Shown: positions 4,191 through 5,601 of the stretch, one piece after another | Numbering within the stretch: position 1 is the first letter of the stretch | How the letters are laid out: each line of letters starts with the position of its first letter | From: an uncultured Micrococcales bacterium | GTDB lineage: Bacteria; Actinomycetota; Actinomycetes; Actinomycetales; Microbacteriaceae | Length of the DNA stretch: 5,601 nt | Direction of reading: 5' to 3' | Assembly (NCBI GenBank): GCA_937919125.1 | Contig: CALFOB010000202.1 | Coordinates: forward strand, 1-5,601 | Position numbers and translations under genes: made by a program | The notes under the pieces: model-generated | The model's database searches: none | The model's input: only the letters and a program-made list of their open reading frames with translations | Told to the model about the DNA's origin: nothing

Positions 4191-5473
4191 CCAAGCATGT
4201 CATGCAACACGATAGTTGCATCACGAGCTGGACCGACACCAATAGCAGAGATGCGGCAGTTGCTCATCTTTTCAATAGCTCTTACGTAATCCTGAGCATT
4301 CTTAGGTAGCTCGTCAAATGTTCTGCATCCTGTGATGTCTTCTTCCCAACCTGGGAAGTTTTCATAGATTGGCTTTGCGTGGTGGAAGTCTGATTGTGAA
4401 ACTGGAACTTCTTCCACTCTCTTGCCATCTACTTCATAAGCCACACAAACAGGAATCTCTTTAATTCCAGTTAGAACATCTAGCTTGGTCAATACAAAAT
4501 CTGTTAGACCGTTGATGCGAGCTGAGTAACGAGCAATAGGAGCGTCATACCAACCACAACGACGTGGACGACCGGTAGTTGTTCCAAACTCGTGGCCAGT
4601 CTTACGAAGTAGCTCGCCCCACTCATCAAACAGTTCAGTTGGGAATGGTCCTGCACCTACACGTGTTGTGTAGGCCTTCACAATTCCAATTACGTTCTGG
4701 AATAGTCCAGGACCAATTCCTGATCCTGTTGCAGCTCCACCAGCAGTTGCATTTGATGAAGTTACGAACGGGTAAGTACCGTGATCAACATCAAGCATGG
4801 TTGCCTGTCCGCCTTCGAACAGTACGTTCTTACCTGCTTCAATTGCTTGATGTAGTTCAAGTGCAGTGTCTGCAACCATCGGACGAAGTCTGTCTGTGTA
4901 AGAAAGTAGTTCAGCAACAACTTCCTCAACACGAATAGCTGCTCGGTTGTAAACCTTAGAAAGCAACTGGTTCTTCTGAACCAAAGCAGCTTCTACTTTT
5001 TGACGAAGAATAGATTCGTCAAACAAGTCTTGAATACGAATACCAACTCTGTTGATCTTGTCTGCATATGTTGGACCAATACCGCGACCGGTAGTACCAA
5101 TAGCTCGCTTACCTAAGAATCGTTCTGTGGTCTTATCTAATGACACGTGATAAGGCGTAATTACGTGAGCGTTGGCTGAAACACGCAAACGGCCAGTATC
5201 AATGCGACGAGCGTTAAGTGCATCTAGTTCTTCAAAGAGAACGTGTAGATCAATAACAACACCATTTGAGATAACTGGAATAACACCAGGTGTCAAAATA
5301 CCTGACGGTAGTAGGTGAAGTGCGTATTTTTCATTGCCAATGACAACTGTGTGTCCTGCGTTGTTACCACCGTTGAACTTGACCACATATTGAATGTGTT
5401 CAGCTAACAGGTCAGTAGCCTTGCCTTTGCCCTCATCGCCCCACTGAGCTCCTACGATCACAAAAGCAGGCAT
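4187..5473 (-). CDS. purA: Adenylosuccinate synthase
   Basis: This enzyme joins IMP and aspartate, using GTP, to form adenylosuccinate, the first committed step from IMP to AMP in the cytoplasm. The protein has 428 residues, the usual bacterial length, and appears complete. The N-terminal P-loop WGDEGKGK (11-18) carries the catalytic D13, and NNAGHT (37-42) carries H41. GTTGRG (126-131) is the IMP-binding loop, GTTTGRPRR (297-305) the aspartate loop, and TKLD (329-332) the guanine-recognition motif. The start is ATG 5473, giving the family-typical MPAFVIVGAQ; the ribosome binding site is weak (CGAGA about 6 nt before). Most arginines use CGN codons (about 21 of 26), as expected of a well-expressed housekeeping gene. 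Its stop and that of the convergent gene overlap in the four bases TTAG. I cannot see a clear promoter in the 59 nt upstream, so cotranscription with the preceding gene is possible. Confidence 0.99.
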   Translation of the reverse strand: MPAFVIVGAQWGDEGKGKATDLLAEHIQYVVKFNGGNNAGHTVVIGNEKYALHLLPSGILTPGVIPVISNGVVIDLHVLFEELDALNARRIDTGRLRVSANAHVITPYHVSLDKTTERFLGKRAIGTTGRGIGPTYADKINRVGIRIQDLFDESILRQKVEAALVQKNQLLSKVYNRAAIRVEEVVAELLSYTDRLRPMVADTALELHQAIEAGKNVLFEGGQATMLDVDHGTYPFVTSSNATAGGAATGSGIGPGLFQNVIGIVKAYTTRVGAGPFPTELFDEWGELLRKTGHEFGTTTGRPRRCGWYDAPIARYSARINGLTDFVLTKLDVLTGIKEIPVCVAYEVDGKRVEEVPVSQSDFHHAKPIYENFPGWEEDITGCRTFDELPKNAQDYVRAIEKMSNCRISAIGVGPARDATIVLHDMLG

Positions 5474-5508
5474 GGCAATCTCGTTTCTGTTTGCGGTTTC
5501 AAGATTCT

Positions 5509-5523
5509 GTGCTCTTCAAGCAC
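5509..5523. repeat. Small inverted repeat upstream of purA
   Basis: GTGCT-CTTCA-AGCAC has perfect 5-bp arms and lies in the 59-nt gap between purA and the preceding gene. No T-run follows on the minus strand (AGAATCTTG), so it is a poor terminator candidate. It could be a weak leader hairpin or chance. Confidence 0.25.
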
Positions 5524-5532
5524 CCCTCAAGT

Positions 5533-5601
5533 TTAGCCGAAGACGTGTTGCTGAACCCATGCGTGCATGGTTATAGCGGCAGCAGCTGAGGCGTTTATTG
5601 A
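5533..5601 (-). CDS. C-terminal end of a probable SpoU/TrmH-family RNA methyltransferase (partial)
   Basis: Twenty-two codons and a TAA stop enter from the right edge on the minus strand, reading SINASAAAAITMHAWVQQ and ending HVFG. The SINASAAAAI stretch resembles the last conserved motif of SpoU/TrmH 2'-O-methyltransferases (S-L-N-V-S/A-x-A-x-A), which lies close to the C-terminus and contributes to the knotted AdoMet site. The rest of the protein is outside the window, so the assignment rests on this one motif. RNA methyltransferase genes of this kind occur in the general neighbourhood of purA in other actinobacteria, as I recall. The stop lies 59 nt before the purA start, on the same strand, so the two may be cotranscribed. 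Confidence 0.55.
   Translation of the reverse strand, partial: SINASAAAAITMHAWVQQHVFG

Noticed and set aside
4579..4938. Plus-strand open frame of 119 codons inside purA
   Set aside because: It is antisense to conserved purA codons, has Gln/Leu-rich low-complexity content and lacks a ribosome binding site.
1..5601. CRISPR array, tRNA, rRNA or insertion sequence
   Set aside because: No spaced direct repeats, cloverleaf, rRNA-like or transposase-like sequence was found on either strand.

Overview
The window looks like chromosomal DNA from a compact, fairly low-GC actinobacterium (mid-40s % GC by eye). The PurA protein reads like those of Microbacteriaceae, as far as I can judge from memory. 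The dense packing, near-absence of spacers, small membrane proteins and modest GC would suit a streamlined freshwater lineage of that family (Luna/Rhodoluna/Aquiluna-like). That placement is an inference from sequence style, not a database result.

Layout, left to right. (1) Positions 1-1992, all on the minus strand, are a tight three-gene operon read right to left. It holds a cytosolic von Willebrand factor A (VWA) protein with an intact MIDAS metal site, a conserved protein of unknown function beginning MWIFTDTGF, and the GTG-started beginning of a third, helical protein that runs off the left edge. The junctions are 2 nt apart and 1 nt overlapping. (2) Positions 1993-2095 are a divergent promoter region with a perfect 15-bp palindrome, a 5'-UTR hairpin touching the VWA ribosome binding site, and a -10-like TAAAAT placed as for a leaderless transcript of the next gene. 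(3) Positions 2096-2998 (+) encode a NrtR-like regulator: a Nudix domain with a damaged catalytic box followed by a winged-helix DNA-binding region. (4) Positions 3004-3531 (-) encode an unrecognised helical protein, convergent with the regulator and only 5 nt away. (5) Positions 3592-4190 (+) hold two coupled membrane proteins of 49 and 148 aa that look like a tandem paralogous pair. (6) Positions 4187-5473 (-) are purA, whose stop codon overlaps that of the 148-aa gene. (7) Positions 5533-5601 (-) are the last 22 codons of what is probably a SpoU/TrmH-family RNA methyltransferase, upstream of purA.

The most interesting unit is the divergent pair of NrtR-like regulator and VWA operon. NrtR proteins are known to sense ADP-ribose or related NAD metabolites through their Nudix domain. 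This suggests, as inference only, that the regulator controls the VWA operon in response to such a metabolite. Unexplained inverted repeats lie at or near the start of each of the three operon genes. The regulator and the convergent orphan gene use AGA/AGG for arginine far more than purA does. No rRNA, tRNA, CRISPR array, insertion sequence or convincing intrinsic terminator was seen, and no gene-free stretch exceeds about 105 nt.
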